Shown: positions 1-11,028 of the stretch, piece after piece
How the letters are laid out: each line of letters begins with the position of its first letter
Position numbering within the stretch: position 1 is the stretch's first letter
Origin: Cercis canadensis
Taxonomy: Eukaryota; Streptophyta; Magnoliopsida; Fabales; Fabaceae
Assembly: GCA_003255065.1 (NCBI GenBank)
Contig: QAOA01005727.1
Location: forward strand, 1 to 64,000
Direction: 5' to 3'
Length of the DNA: 64,000 nucleotides
Made by a program: the position numbers and the translations under genes
Notes under the pieces: generated by a model
Database searches by the model: none
Told to the model about the DNA's origin: nothing
Seen by the model: the letters and a program-made list of their open reading frames with translations, nothing else

Positions 1-1360
1 TTCTGTATTTAGGGGATTGATATATATATATATATAGGATTCTTTTTATTTTATTTCCGGTTGATAGGGATTTGATATGTCATGAGAGAGGTTGAGTTTA
101 ATATGATCCTTTTTGCAATTAATTAGGCATTTACAGTTGTGTAATTGTTTTGCCCATAAAATGTTTTGTAATCACTTCCACATATATTACAGGTGGAATT
201 AATGCTGTAAATGACTAACAAAACGCAAGTTAGTTTGGTTAATTAGTTGTAAACTAGATACTCGTGTAAGTTAATTAGTGGGAGCTCATGACTAATACAC
301 CAATTAGAATTTCACATGCGCTGTTGATACTCTTCTCTTCATATTTGTACTCCTTTAATGACCAACAATTTAAAATAATAATTAAAAAAAAAAAAGCTTT
401 AATTTTTCCTCTTCATATAATTTGTAAGCCTTTTAAGTATCCTCTTGCATCATTCTCTATGATCATTCGCATCATTGAGGAGAATCACTTCACAACATAC
501 TCAGCCTCTTCCTCTTCCTCTTCCCTATCAATCCCATCAATTTCAAGAAGCAATTTCCTCTGCCAGCCACCCTGCTCCTATGCTAGCTACAACATTAACC
601 AATTTCCTTAATTTTAAATGTCCTCATCGGCACCTCCACTAAATTTTATATTATATTATAAACTCCAAGAATTTGATTTAATGTGATTAATAGAGTTACA
701 TTGCATGAGATATCATGAGCAACAAATAAATTTAAAAATGAAATAATTAGCCTAAGAAAAATACAACAATTGATGAAGCCTCTATGGACACTGGACAGCA
801 GGTAGGTTTTCTGTGATAGATATGGAAGCTGTGCTCCGAAATGTCTGTTGTTGCAAGATTTTTTCATTATTTCTTTTATGCAAATTAGTTTTATATTATA
901 AAAAAAAAAAACTAATTAATCAGTTTAACAGGATATTTATGAATAATTATAAGATAATTGTTTTTTGAATTTTGAGTGATCCCCAAATTCCCATTCAATA
1001 CCGAATCAAGTAGAAGATAACCATAAGCTATTATTCAGTTATAGTTTGAATTTCAACTTTGAATTCTACCCCTCATTAGAGTTCCACACTCGTTGGGACT
1101 CTTCGTAGTTAACACTCTTCATAAACTCAAAAGCTTTTGTCTTGGCTTAATTAATTTCTCCTGTTTTCCCTAAATTTCTCCTCTTATATCTAAGCCTTTG
1201 TCCACCTTCAATTTTCCATTGTTTCTGCGCCTCCCTGTCTTCATTCTCTATCGAACTCGCCCTTACAAACCCATTCTCCAATTTTTCTTTCTTTCTTTCT
1301 TTCACTGTCTAATTTACTAAACAAAACCACACTCCCACATACCTCGCAGTATTGTGAACC
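1..1360. other. Intergenic sequence and promoter of the DUF7086 gene
   Basis: This is AT-rich sequence with short chance reading frames that have low-complexity translations and no family resemblance. The last 200 bases are pyrimidine-rich (CT and TTTC runs near 1280-1305), as is common in plant 5' UTRs. A weak TATA-like tract lies near 1181. No RNA gene or transposon end is recognised. Confidence 0.6.
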
Positions 1361-2311
1361 ATGAATAGGGAAGAAAACCATGATCCATGGCTGAACCTTT
1401 CACTCTCTCCGCCCCAGTCAGAGACACAGCCATCAGTCTCAGTCCCTATTCAACAACTCCAACAACCCCACCAAGAAATGGTCTTTTCGGCTCCCCCTCA
1501 ATTCTTTTACATGCCACAGGTACTGATCCCCTCTTATCAACACGAACATAACAATCAAGATCAACCCAGTTCGTCTCGCCAGGTACTGGTACCTGAAGTT
1601 AGCCTACAAGATCAATATCAAGCTTTGATGATGAGGCAATTGAACCCAAACACCATAACCCCACAATATCATCCTCCTTCTTCTGCTACTCCCTTTGAAA
1701 TGCCAGAGCTAATCCCTGAAATCACATTGGCCTCTTTACAAGATGAAGATCAAGATGAAGCTGGTCCTTCTCGCCAGCCACGTGTATCACGTAGGCTACC
1801 ACTTCAGCCTCTCAAGGAAGGGAAGAGCCTGGATATAACCCCGCCGCACCCATGGGGTACTTGTAGGCGTGCTCAAGTTCAGAGTCTTGATGAGTTGCTA
1901 TCAAAGGGGATGAACTTGATTAAAGGCCAAGTTCAATGCAAGCGTTGCAATAAGGTGTATACCATGGAATTTGATTTGCAGAACAAGTTCTTGGACGTGG
2001 CTGAATATATAAGAGACAAGAAGAGCGACATGCACGATCGCGCACCAAGTGTTTGGATGAATCCTGTGCTCCCAAACTGTAAAGAGTGTCATATGGAAAA
2101 CTGTGCCAAGCCTGTTATTCTCAAGAAAAGAACAACCAATTGGTTGTTCTTGCTTTTGGGTCAAATGCTTGGGTGTTGCAAGCTTGGACATCTGAAGTAT
2201 TTCTGCAAGCATACAAGGACTCATAGGACAGGAGCCAAAGATCGAGTGCTCTATCTAACTTATATGGGTTTATGCAAACAGCTAGATCCAAATGGACCCT
2301 TTGATGTTTAA
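1361..2311 (+). CDS. DUF7086 domain protein (single exon, 316 aa)
   Basis: This intronless gene encodes a plant protein of unknown function. The first ~150 residues are rich in Q, P and S and look disordered. They open with a short motif reading DPWLNLSLSPP, which resembles an EAR-type LxLxL repression motif; that reading is inference. The conserved part (about residues 155-316) begins around the HPWGTCRRAQVQSL segment and contains the pairs CKRC and CKEC, typical of the DUF7086 family. A bound metal is possible but unproven. The start is the first ATG after the pyrimidine-rich leader and gives a full-length protein. It stops just before a tandem repeat at 2467. Family assignment rests on the conserved C-terminal half; no biochemical role can be given. 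Confidence 0.8.
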   Translation: MNREENHDPWLNLSLSPPQSETQPSVSVPIQQLQQPHQEMVFSAPPQFFYMPQVLIPSYQHEHNNQDQPSSSRQVLVPEVSLQDQYQALMMRQLNPNTITPQYHPPSSATPFEMPELIPEITLASLQDEDQDEAGPSRQPRVSRRLPLQPLKEGKSLDITPPHPWGTCRRAQVQSLDELLSKGMNLIKGQVQCKRCNKVYTMEFDLQNKFLDVAEYIRDKKSDMHDRAPSVWMNPVLPNCKECHMENCAKPVILKKRTTNWLFLLLGQMLGCCKLGHLKYFCKHTRTHRTGAKDRVLYLTYMGLCKQLDPNGPFDV

Positions 2312-2466
2312 CATCACAACTTACATGTTTTTCTCTCTTCGTTTTAGGCACTACCCTCCATTGTTTCTATTTCCAATTTAGGAATAGTCCGTTTATCTAT
2401 AGCACATACCTTTTCTTTTGTTTTAGGATTGCTATGTTCTGGTTTGACAATTTCTTTTCAGGCAAA

Positions 2467-2692
2467 GCACTTATATTTTCAGAAACCCAAAAACATTAGA
2501 AAAAATTGTTCACCAAAACTACTTTCATAAATGCATTGCAGTTTAGATTAACGTTGTTTACTGGGCTGCTTTAAATTTAAGCACTTATATTTTCAGAAAC
2601 CCAAAAACATAAGAAAAAATTGTTCACCAAAACTACTTTCATAAATGCATTGCAGTTTAGATTAACGTTGTTTACTGGGCTGCTTTAAATTT
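2467..2692. repeat. Tandem duplication, 114-bp unit x 2
   Basis: Bases 2467-2580 are repeated from 2581 to about 2692, starting GCACTTATATTTTCAGAAAC. I see one substitution (CATTAG versus CATAAG). The repeat lies directly 3' of the DUF7086 gene and may sit in its 3' UTR. The near identity suggests a recent duplication. Confidence 0.95.
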
Positions 2693-3348
2693 TGTTTTGT
2701 ACAACTTCAATCTTGCAGGATAACCTATGTGGTGTGTCAATAGAGTTTCCTTATCGTAAACTTAAATCAATTTTATGTAATGTTTATTGTACTCTCTTTT
2801 TTTTTTTTCTTTTTCTTTTTTTACTTTTGGCTATGACTTGTATATTGTACTCTTTAATTCTACTGTAATCAAGTATAAAATATTAAAAGACCGAGACCAA
2901 TGATATTTAAGATTCTCTTATTTGGTAAGACAGAGTGACTTTCAAGCCATAAATAGCATAAGATTATAGGCATAATCTTAACCCTTAAGTGCTAATGAAT
3001 TATAGTACTTCTTCAACAATTTATGGTTCCTACAAACAGTAAAATTTAGTCTTTTCACCAGTTAGTCAATAAATTCATTTGTTCATTCAGAAATCATAGG
3101 TCCCAACTCCATGTCATTGAGCAGTTTAGCTAACATATAAACAGCTATGACAAAGCAATTTTCCCATGCTGAAGAATGTTGGTTGTAGTTTTTAAGGCGG
3201 TAACTAAGAAACTAATTTTTGTTTAGCTTCTCTGATTCTATAATCATTTTAGTTTCCAGATTCAACAGATGCTTAAATGACATTAAGCATCACCGATTCC
3301 CTGCAAGATACATACAGAATTTCAATAAGTCCATAGAACACAGCAATA

Positions 3349-3386
<38 letters not shown>

Positions 3387-3782
3387 CTACTCAGCCCACA
3401 GGGTTGACTCCCAGAGAATACCATGAAAGTTTGAACCATTACTGGCAACTAGTCCATATCCACAAGCAAGAAGAAAGCAGGATTCAGCTTAATAATCAAC
3501 TCAATTTGGCATTAGACATGATCCCATGGATCAGATTTCATCTACGAGGAGTAGATTAAAGAGGATCCAGATGAAACTCAAAGAAAGTAAAATTTTAAAA
3601 CAATAACAAGTTCATGATAACAGACACTCTAGGACAAATAGGCAAGGCAATCTCGTAGATGTTTTTCCAACCAAGATTTCAATCAGCAGCTACGAGCTCA
3701 TCTAAAAAATAAATAAATAACTATAAGCTATGCGTTGAATGACAATGAGATAAAGGGATTTAGAAGAAAACAGAAGGCATGC
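2693..3782. other. Intergenic sequence with an AT microsatellite
   Basis: No coding sequence is supported here. The only clear structure is a (AT)16 run at 3351-3382. The part above about 3390 may belong to the 3' end of the minus-strand snoRNA transcript, but I see no convincing third snoRNA. Confidence 0.5.
3351..3382. repeat. (AT)16 microsatellite
   Basis: An uninterrupted AT dinucleotide run of about 32 bases is visible directly. It is probably length-polymorphic. Confidence 0.95.
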
Positions 3783-3862
3783 ATTCTGCTCAGAGAGAGC
3801 ATACCCACTCATTGATAAATCTCGTATTTGCAGACGTACTAAGCTGCTCATCATAGCAGAAT
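3783..3862 (-). ncRNA. Box C/D snoRNA (candidate 1)
   Basis: Read on the minus strand, this 80-nt segment has a C box ATGATGA (complement of 3848-3854), a D box CTGA (complement of 3790-3793) and a terminal stem of ATTCTGC with GCAGAAT bringing the two boxes together. That is the defining layout of a 2'-O-methylation guide. The guide just upstream of the D box reads GTGGGTATGCTCTCT. I could not place it on an rRNA from memory, so the target is open. It lies about 200 nt downstream of a second C/D RNA on the same strand, as in plant polycistronic snoRNA genes. Confidence 0.72.
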
Positions 3863-4068
3863 ACATGCACCTTAAAACAAGGGGCACTGCATTGAAAATG
3901 AAACCCCTAATTCGAAAAGATCAATGACCATTCATTAAACACAAACAAAAAATGGAGGAACTTTATATCTCAGGAACGATCTCATAAACCCACTTTCTGA
4001 TTTTTGTTCAAAAAAAAGTAGAATTGGCAAATAAACAAAAGGGTTTGTAATATATAAACAGGAATATT

Positions 4069-4151
4069 ATGGCATCAGATAATAAGCGGAGTTTGTAGTC
4101 CACACAGTAACTTCAGTGTGTAGGATAAGATTTAACCTCATCATTTGCCAT
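4069..4151 (-). ncRNA. Box C/D snoRNA (candidate 2), predicted dual guide for 25S rRNA
   Basis: The minus strand shows C box ATGATGA (complement of 4138-4144), an internal D' box CTGA, D box CTGA (complement of 4075-4078) and a terminal stem ATGGCA/TGCCAT. Upstream of D, the guide is complementary to AATAAGCGGAG, which I recall near the 5' end of plant 25S rRNA; the fifth-nucleotide rule points to the U of that stretch. Upstream of D', the guide is complementary to GTGTAGGATAAG, which I recall from the 3' half of plant 25S rRNA. Two independent 11-12 nt rRNA matches make this a strong call. The rRNA sequences are from memory. Confidence 0.85.
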
Positions 4152-4498
4152 TCTTCGAACTCCCTAACTTAAGAGAAACGATGAAAAATCGAAAATAATT
4201 AACAAGTACTAAAACATTATGTGAGACAAACACCGGATAAATAGTGTACAAGAGCATTGACTTAATCATATAATGATCGAACTTGCAAGAACTAATTATG
4301 AAAAATCAGAGTAGGAAAAACAGAGAGAACAAGGAAGGAAAAAGGCTGGGGTTCCCTTCAAAAGGCATAACTCATAAGCAAAGCAACAAGCCGAAAATTT
4401 TCGAGAAAGAGAATGACCTAAATAGTGGAGGTAATGCTTCTCTCTCAGTGTCCGATGAAAGAGAACTTGAACCAGAAGGCGCTGGAATACCTTCTCAG

Positions 4499-4690
4499 AA
4501 ACCCTAATTTGTAGACGCACAGCGGGTACGGTCCAGGCCCAAAAAAAATTAAATACATAAAACGGTCCAATTACGTCGGTATCAAGGATTTACGTCAATA
4601 AATGGGCTAAATACTGGGCTGAAATTCATTGGCCCAAATCTTCCTGAGCTGACAAAGGCCCAAATCTTCCTGAGCTGACAAAGGCCCAAA
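4499..4690 (-). promoter_or_regulatory. Telo-box and site II promoter of the snoRNA locus, with a 26-bp tandem repeat
   Basis: Reading toward the snoRNAs on the minus strand, a telo-box TTAGGGTTT lies at 4499-4507. It is preceded by site II elements (TGGGCC/GGCCCA) at 4537, 4631, 4657 and 4683, with two further TGGGCT elements at 4603-4620 that read on the plus strand. The unit starting GGCCCAAATCTTCC is tandemly repeated (4631-4656 and 4657-4682). In plants this telo-box plus site II pairing is typical of snoRNA and ribosomal-protein genes bound by TCP-type factors. No long reading frame follows, so a non-coding host transcript starting near 4500-4540 is the likely product. Confidence 0.7.
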
Positions 4691-5391
4691 TAAGCTTGTC
4701 GTTTTTTTAAAAAAAATTATTTCTGACTGAGTAGCTTGTAATATTTTATTTAATTCGTGGCTGACGTAGTATAATAGTAAAGATTCCATTCATTAAAAAA
4801 AAAAAAAAATTGGCAGAACTTGCCTTGTGTTTCCAATTATATGTACACATAATCCAACAATATGGAATTTTACTCTCAAAAGATGGACTCTTTTATATCA
4901 TACTACATTTTTTTCACACTGCAACTTTTTAGTTTAGGGCAGTTTACTAAAATTTATCAGAATCTACTAAACTTCAATTTGATAGCTCAGCTCAGATTAA
5001 AAAAATTATAAAGTAGTATGAGATATGAAGAGAGCAGTCAATATTTGTAACTTTCTCGGGCTGTGGCACAAACAACTGAATTTGATTTGAGTTGCTAAAA
5101 ATGCTACATGCACAGATGCACACATTGCTAAGGAGGATGGAAATGCCAATCGGTATCCCTCCCATCGAGTTCTTGGGTGATAGACAGAATCTGTTTTAGA
5201 TGCCACATTTAAAAAGCCACTGTACCAAGCGTTCTTCCTTTTCCATTCTCTTCTCGATCCTGGTTCTAAGTTTAGTTTGATGGAATAGATTATGATCACT
5301 TTATTCATCTTCTGATGAAATTACCATTGTACTACTTGATTTACATTATAGGGAACTTCCTAGAACAAATATAACTCGGGTACAAAAATGT
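4691..5391. other. Intergenic sequence and 3' region of the TRM gene
   Basis: This is AT-rich sequence between the snoRNA promoter and the stop codon of the minus-strand TRM gene. It probably includes the 3' UTR of that gene. No other feature is supported. Confidence 0.5.
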
Positions 5392-8300
5392 CTATGTACC
5401 AGCTATCTCTGCCACTAGATCATCTAATAACAATCTCTCAACTTCCCTGCCTATTACATCAATGTCATCTCCCATGTCCAACCATTGCGATTCCTTAGCC
5501 AGCACCTTTCCCAAAGCGTCATCCTTTACCTTGGCTTGGCCCCCTAGCAACGTGAACAGACCATCTCGGAGTCCATTTTTGGTCAATTTGGAACTAATAT
5601 TTGTTGTTGCTGGACTACTCACCCATGGCTGTGCATTCAGGAATCGCTGGAAAATCTTGAGGATTCCTGAATTTATACGGTCAAAAAGCAACTTCCTTTC
5701 AGACCTTGGGCAAACAGTCCAATCTGAGTAACTCTTTTCAAGTTCATCAAACACCGAAGGACTCACAGGGCATTCTGAAGAATGCCATACTTCCAAAAAT
5801 GTATCAGGATGAGCTTTATCAATGCCAGACTCAAACAAGGCATCGATGATGTAAGAAGATTCCCAGCTATCTTCAATTCTACACAATCCATTATCTTCTG
5901 AAACTCCCGTGGACACTTCCCCAGTATCCTCATCACTTGAAACTAGCATGGGTCCCTCCACATATTCTTCAGATTCCAATTTCAGCATCTGAAGTTGCAT
6001 TCGAAGCCCTATCAATAAGAACAAAATCATTAAACCAAGGTAAATTCGGAAAATAAAAACTTAAGCATGTTAAGGGAAAAAGCCATATAACTATTAAGAA
6101 TCATTTCTTCCGTTTTTTCTCAAAAAGGCAATTGACAAAACTCCAAAAGAGAGCATGGCCACCCGACTACTGCTGACACTCTTTCAAGCTGGTAACATGT
6201 GATTTTAATTCAAATCCCACATATGATAAAAGACTATAAAGAGATTGATACAATGACAGGACCTTACAGCAAGTTCCAGCAAATCTCAAGGCCAAGAAAA
6301 ACAAAAAAAGAAAATAGCCCCAGCAAATCTGCAACTCTAGTTTGTTTTCTATTTCTCTGTGTAGTTACTAACCAACTTAAGTTTTTCACCCTCTGTCTGA
6401 AGAAGTCTCTTCGTCACTCAAATTTCTATTTGATCACCTTCAATAGGCTGGCACTAGTTTTTTTTGGTTTTTGCTTTTATGTAGTTCAATAGAATTTCTG
6501 CTTTTGTCATAACATTCACTTCCACAATTTCTGAATAAGATTAGATCACATCAGTGGAGTGCCCTTTTCTTTTCTCTTTTTGTCTCTTTCCATATAATGA
6601 TTTCTATAGCAATGTATCTCAACAATCAGAGATAAATTGAGTACACAATTGCTAAATCATGGATAAGATGACTACTGAAGAACTATGCTGGGGGCAATAT
6701 CTGGTCAGAATTCAATAACAGTGCCAGAGAATAGAAGTATCGAACTATAAGCCATTAAATGTCAAATATAATAAGACAGAAAGACATCATGATAAATTCA
6801 AGCTCAGCAAATTGTTACATAATAAATCTGCTAAAATTAGTAAGGATTGAGGATTTGTGTCATGGATCATGATTTTGAATTGTATACAATTCAGAGTGCG
6901 AAGAGCAAATGAAGATTTACCATTCTTTTCTTCTTGAAATAAAGATAGATAAAGAGTTTCTAATAATGTACCAAGATAGATATGGATTCAATATTAGAGC
7001 ATAACAACTAAGATTTGATTTAACAGTTGGCAGTAAGGATTGTGGAAGTAAAGGAAATTAATAATAAATAACCAGACAAATGATGGGTACTACATGCTAC
7101 ATTGTAGAATAAACATAAATGCCTCTTCATTTACCTTGGAGATCAGCACTGAGACTTTCAAAGCATTCAGAACAAGATGACAGATCATCTGTAAAAGATG
7201 GTTCCAGGACTGAGACCGGACTGGGTTGATCAGCATCTTTACAGCATGAAGATTCAAGTCCAGCAACAGATGGTTGAAAGGAGACTGAATTTCCATTGGA
7301 AGACCCAGCTGATAGGTCCTGAAATAATATAACATATTATGTAAGAACAAGAAACATCGTCAGTGGAACTTTATAGTTAAACTGTAGGAGTAGGAGTAGG
7401 AGGTTAGTAACAATGAAGCAGACAATAGAGATAAAAAGGAATTTTCCACCAAGTATGTAGTTGAGGATAAGATTACCAGATATATGATTGAATAGGGAAA
7501 GAATAGTAATCTATACCCCTAACATATAAGCTTTGCAAAGTTTGCATAAGGGTTCCATACATCAATCTAAAACAGTCGGCATAAAGCCATCAGATGTTAA
7601 CTTCCACCAAATCACACAGAAATCTCATGAGATTCCATCTTGTCTTAGGCAACCTACAAACTCAGTTTCAAATCCCAACTGACTGGAGAGGTTTTCAGTC
7701 ATTAGATTCATTCAATCTGACTGTTCTTTGTCACAACAAAAATTTATTGGTTTATGCGATATAGCAAGGAGAGGAGCATTGTTTTAGTAGATATCGTGAA
7801 TTTGTGATTAGGAATGTTTTAGTGGTCATATGAGGAGGTTTGTCTCATAAAATGTACATGATCACAACATCAATGACCTGTTGATAAGCAAATCATCAGC
7901 ATTAATGATATGTTGATAAGGATATGATCCCTAAACTTGTTTTTTCCTGCAAGGATTGTTTCATAAAATGTAAATGATCATAAGATTACTGACATGTTGA
8001 TAAGCTTATCATCATCATATCAAATGGAAATATTAGATACTTAACCTGATGCAATAATTTGTCTTCCTCAATAGTGCTAGTGTCGCCTTTGATTGAAACA
8101 CAAGCAGATAATTCAGGAAGCACCTCATCAGGAGGTTCAGAAGATCCAGCTGCATTTTCACGTGACACATCCACCACATCTTCAGTAACTGCTCTTGTAT
8201 CTCTGAGGATCTCAGTTTCAGAGACTAGAATATCTTGCTTCGCTACATCTTCTTTTTCAAGACTGGTCTTGATTTTATTTCGGATTGTATCTATCTCTGG

Positions 8301-11028
8301 TGAAGACTCATCACTTTCCATGTTTGTGAAATGACAAGACCAAGATTTCTTGTGACCAGATCTTGAGCTTCTGGAATTCACGCCCTGTCTGTGATCAAAA
8401 CCCTTTGCTGATTTTTTCCTGTCTCGCTTATGGGTCTCTTTTGGCACCATAAATCGATCATCACGCAGAGCTTCGAGGCGCATGATTGTTCTAGGACTCC
8501 CAAATGCAGTAGATGAAGCAGGAAGAGATCTTGATCTTGGCAACCTTCCAACACATTCATCCTTCCAACCATCCCTGCTACTGATGCCCAATGGTTCAAC
8601 CCACCCCGCAGGTCCACCATTACTACTACTAGCACATTTATCGTGGAAACCTCCTTCACCTGATATGCTGTCAAAATTTGCTGCCTTCATTTCCTTATCA
8701 GGGATAGCAAGCATATCAGCCAAAGTGCTGCCCCTGCTGATAGTTGGCACCTGCTGAGACTTGTGAGTCATTTTCCACCTCTCTGATAATCTCTTCTTTG
8801 CCTCTCTACTGACGGATGATTCACTAGAATGGGATGATGTTCGGCTGCGATTATTCAAGTCAAAAGAGTTTCCCGAAGTTGCAGCTGTTATCTCTGATTC
8901 CTCTTGAGATTCATTCCCCGAAAAATAACACAAACTATCATCCCCAGCATATCCTCTAAATCTAGAAGATGAAAAGATTACGGAACTACTGTTCAAACTA
9001 CTTTTCATTTTCCTAGTGATTTCCTTTGCAATTTCTCTAGATTCCATAGAATTTTGCCTTGAAAGCCTAACACTATCAGGCACATTGTTCTTTTTGTGCG
9101 GTTCATTGTCCCTATTTCTGACATCTGGAAATTCTTCCCACTTTCCATGCTCTGACAGAAAAGTATGTGAAGAACAGGGTGATGAAACAATTTTGGTAGC
9201 ATTCTGCAGCTTCCCAAGATTGGGTTTCAGAACAACAATCCTTGTGGGGAGTGCATCTGGTTCATCTTTTCCTTTTAACTGAAATTTTGATGACTTGGGT
9301 GAACTTTGCACAGTGTGCCTTCTGTCAAAATGGCGAGGAAAACCATCATGCTGTTTCTGATGAGATCGATTGTAATTCAACCGTGTTGTGTCTCTATCTG
9401 ACTTCCAGCTGAAGTCACAATGTTCGTGCTTCTCAGTATCTGATGATTTGAAAGCTTCTATGTGACCACAATGAGATTGAAGAGGAGCAGCTTGCAGATC
9501 ATTTAGATGCTTTTTAAACAAGGAATCTGGCTGCTGGAAATATTTTAGCAAAAGATCTGTGTTGGAGTCTAGAATCTCAAGTGCATCATTAAATTCCTTT
9601 GAATTCTGTAAATCCCTATCACTTACAAGGCGTTTGGCATCTGTGAACTTCTGCTCAATGAATGACATTTCAGCCTCAGTGATCTTCATGTCTTGGGATC
9701 CTTGCGACGAATACCTACTGCTCTCTACCTTTGGCATATCTGAGACCTCAAACACATCCTTAAATTCTTGTGAATCCTTTGAACTTCTCCTAGATGAACG
9801 ACGATCACAGAATGTTCCACTGCTTAGCGTTTTGTCTACTTGTGTTGTCCTTTGTAGTTGGTTTTCTGAGGAACCTTTATGTTGTTTATTAGCAGGCTGC
9901 TGCAGTGGCAGCCCATCAAGACCCATCAATCTGGCAATAACACTTGGCGCTCTTCTTTTGGATTCAGGTTCTCTAGTCATCTCTTCGGCTAATAACTTCT
10001 TCATGGGAGTTCCAAAAGGTGGTTTGGAAGATCTCCAACCCAGTTTAGATGAGTACTGCACAAATCAATGCATTTGTTCCGAGATGTCAGTTGGTATTTC
10101 GTTTTTACTAAAAGATAATTAACCATGTATAGAGAAGATATATGAAACGCAATATATTAATATAGTAGTAACCCATTCAATTAAGAAAGTTTGTTATTTC
10201 ATGACTAAATGGATATGAAGACAAAAAGGAAAATTAGCGCACCGAATCTTCATCTGCAGCACCACTACCGCAAGAACTAGAATCGGAGGACAAATTCGGA
10301 AATTTCCTCTGTCCCTGAACCTGCTTGTTTCCTGAAAAGCAATCCTACAACAATATTAGAATGAAGATTCAAGAGCAGATATGAGTAAGGGCTTACTTAA
10401 GAACCAATGACTAAAGTGTGTTCCAAATTACTAGAATCCAGACCAGGAAGTCATCAGGAAGTTCTTATAGAGATATAAACAGCTTACTGAAATCTCTTGT
10501 AAAATAAATAGTTGGGAGAATGTTAGTGGAAGAAACTCGTGTTCTAACTTCTGATTGACGCAAGAATCAGAAATCTCCTTCAAAAACTATCAATTTAGTC
10601 CCATACAAGCCAAAAATGCTTGTAGAAACCATCAATAATTAAGCATTGTAATCATATCACATTATGACCCCAGAAATTCATGATGGAAACAAACAAAATA
10701 ATACCGGTAGCACTGAGGAAAAGTTAGAAAGCAGTTCAAAAGTTTATGTTAGCAAAAATACAAGCCAGACCAAGACTTAATCGAGCTACGGATCTCTGCA
10801 TTGAAAGTCTTTTGCTCAAAATAGAAAAAGACTTTTGCTCGATAGCTCAAGCAAAGGAAGCTGGTGAAGTGGCTTCAACAGCTCAACTCCATTGTAGGAA
10901 ACCAAAGAGAGAGAAGAGAAGAAGAGGGGGAGAGAGAGAATGTGACCTGCCGGAAGAGCTCGTTCGGCTTCGGAGGTGCGACCAGTCCTGTTTGCAATCT
11001 TGGACCTCTTGTGGCGAAATTTCTCCAT
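5392..11028 (-). CDS. TRM (TON1-recruiting-motif) protein with VARLMGL and DUF4378 domains, five exons
   Basis: I model coding exons at 10947-11028, 10243-10331, 8046-10055, 7135-7318 and 5392-6008. All junctions are GT-AG and keep frame, giving 993 aa. The start is the ATG at 11028, opening MEKFRHKRSK. The conserved motif SVIARLMGL (about residues 95-103, DUF3741) and a C-terminal DUF4378 domain (about 789-993) place it in the TRM/LONGIFOLIA family. These are largely disordered proteins that bind microtubules and recruit TON1 and PP2A regulators to the cortex, controlling cell shape and division plane. The middle is rich in S, R and K, as expected. By order next to AFC1 and DAPF it is probably orthologous to Arabidopsis At3g53540 (TRM19, from memory). 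GA-rich leader sequence lies upstream. Confidence 0.88.

Noticed and set aside
288..611. 107-codon plus-strand frame
   Set aside because: AT-rich low-complexity translation with a lysine run and a serine run; no promoter or homologous motif.
3590..3715. Possible third snoRNA (CTCGTAG/CTACGAG stem)
   Set aside because: The stem is real but I find no acceptable C plus D pair and no H and ACA boxes at the right spacing.
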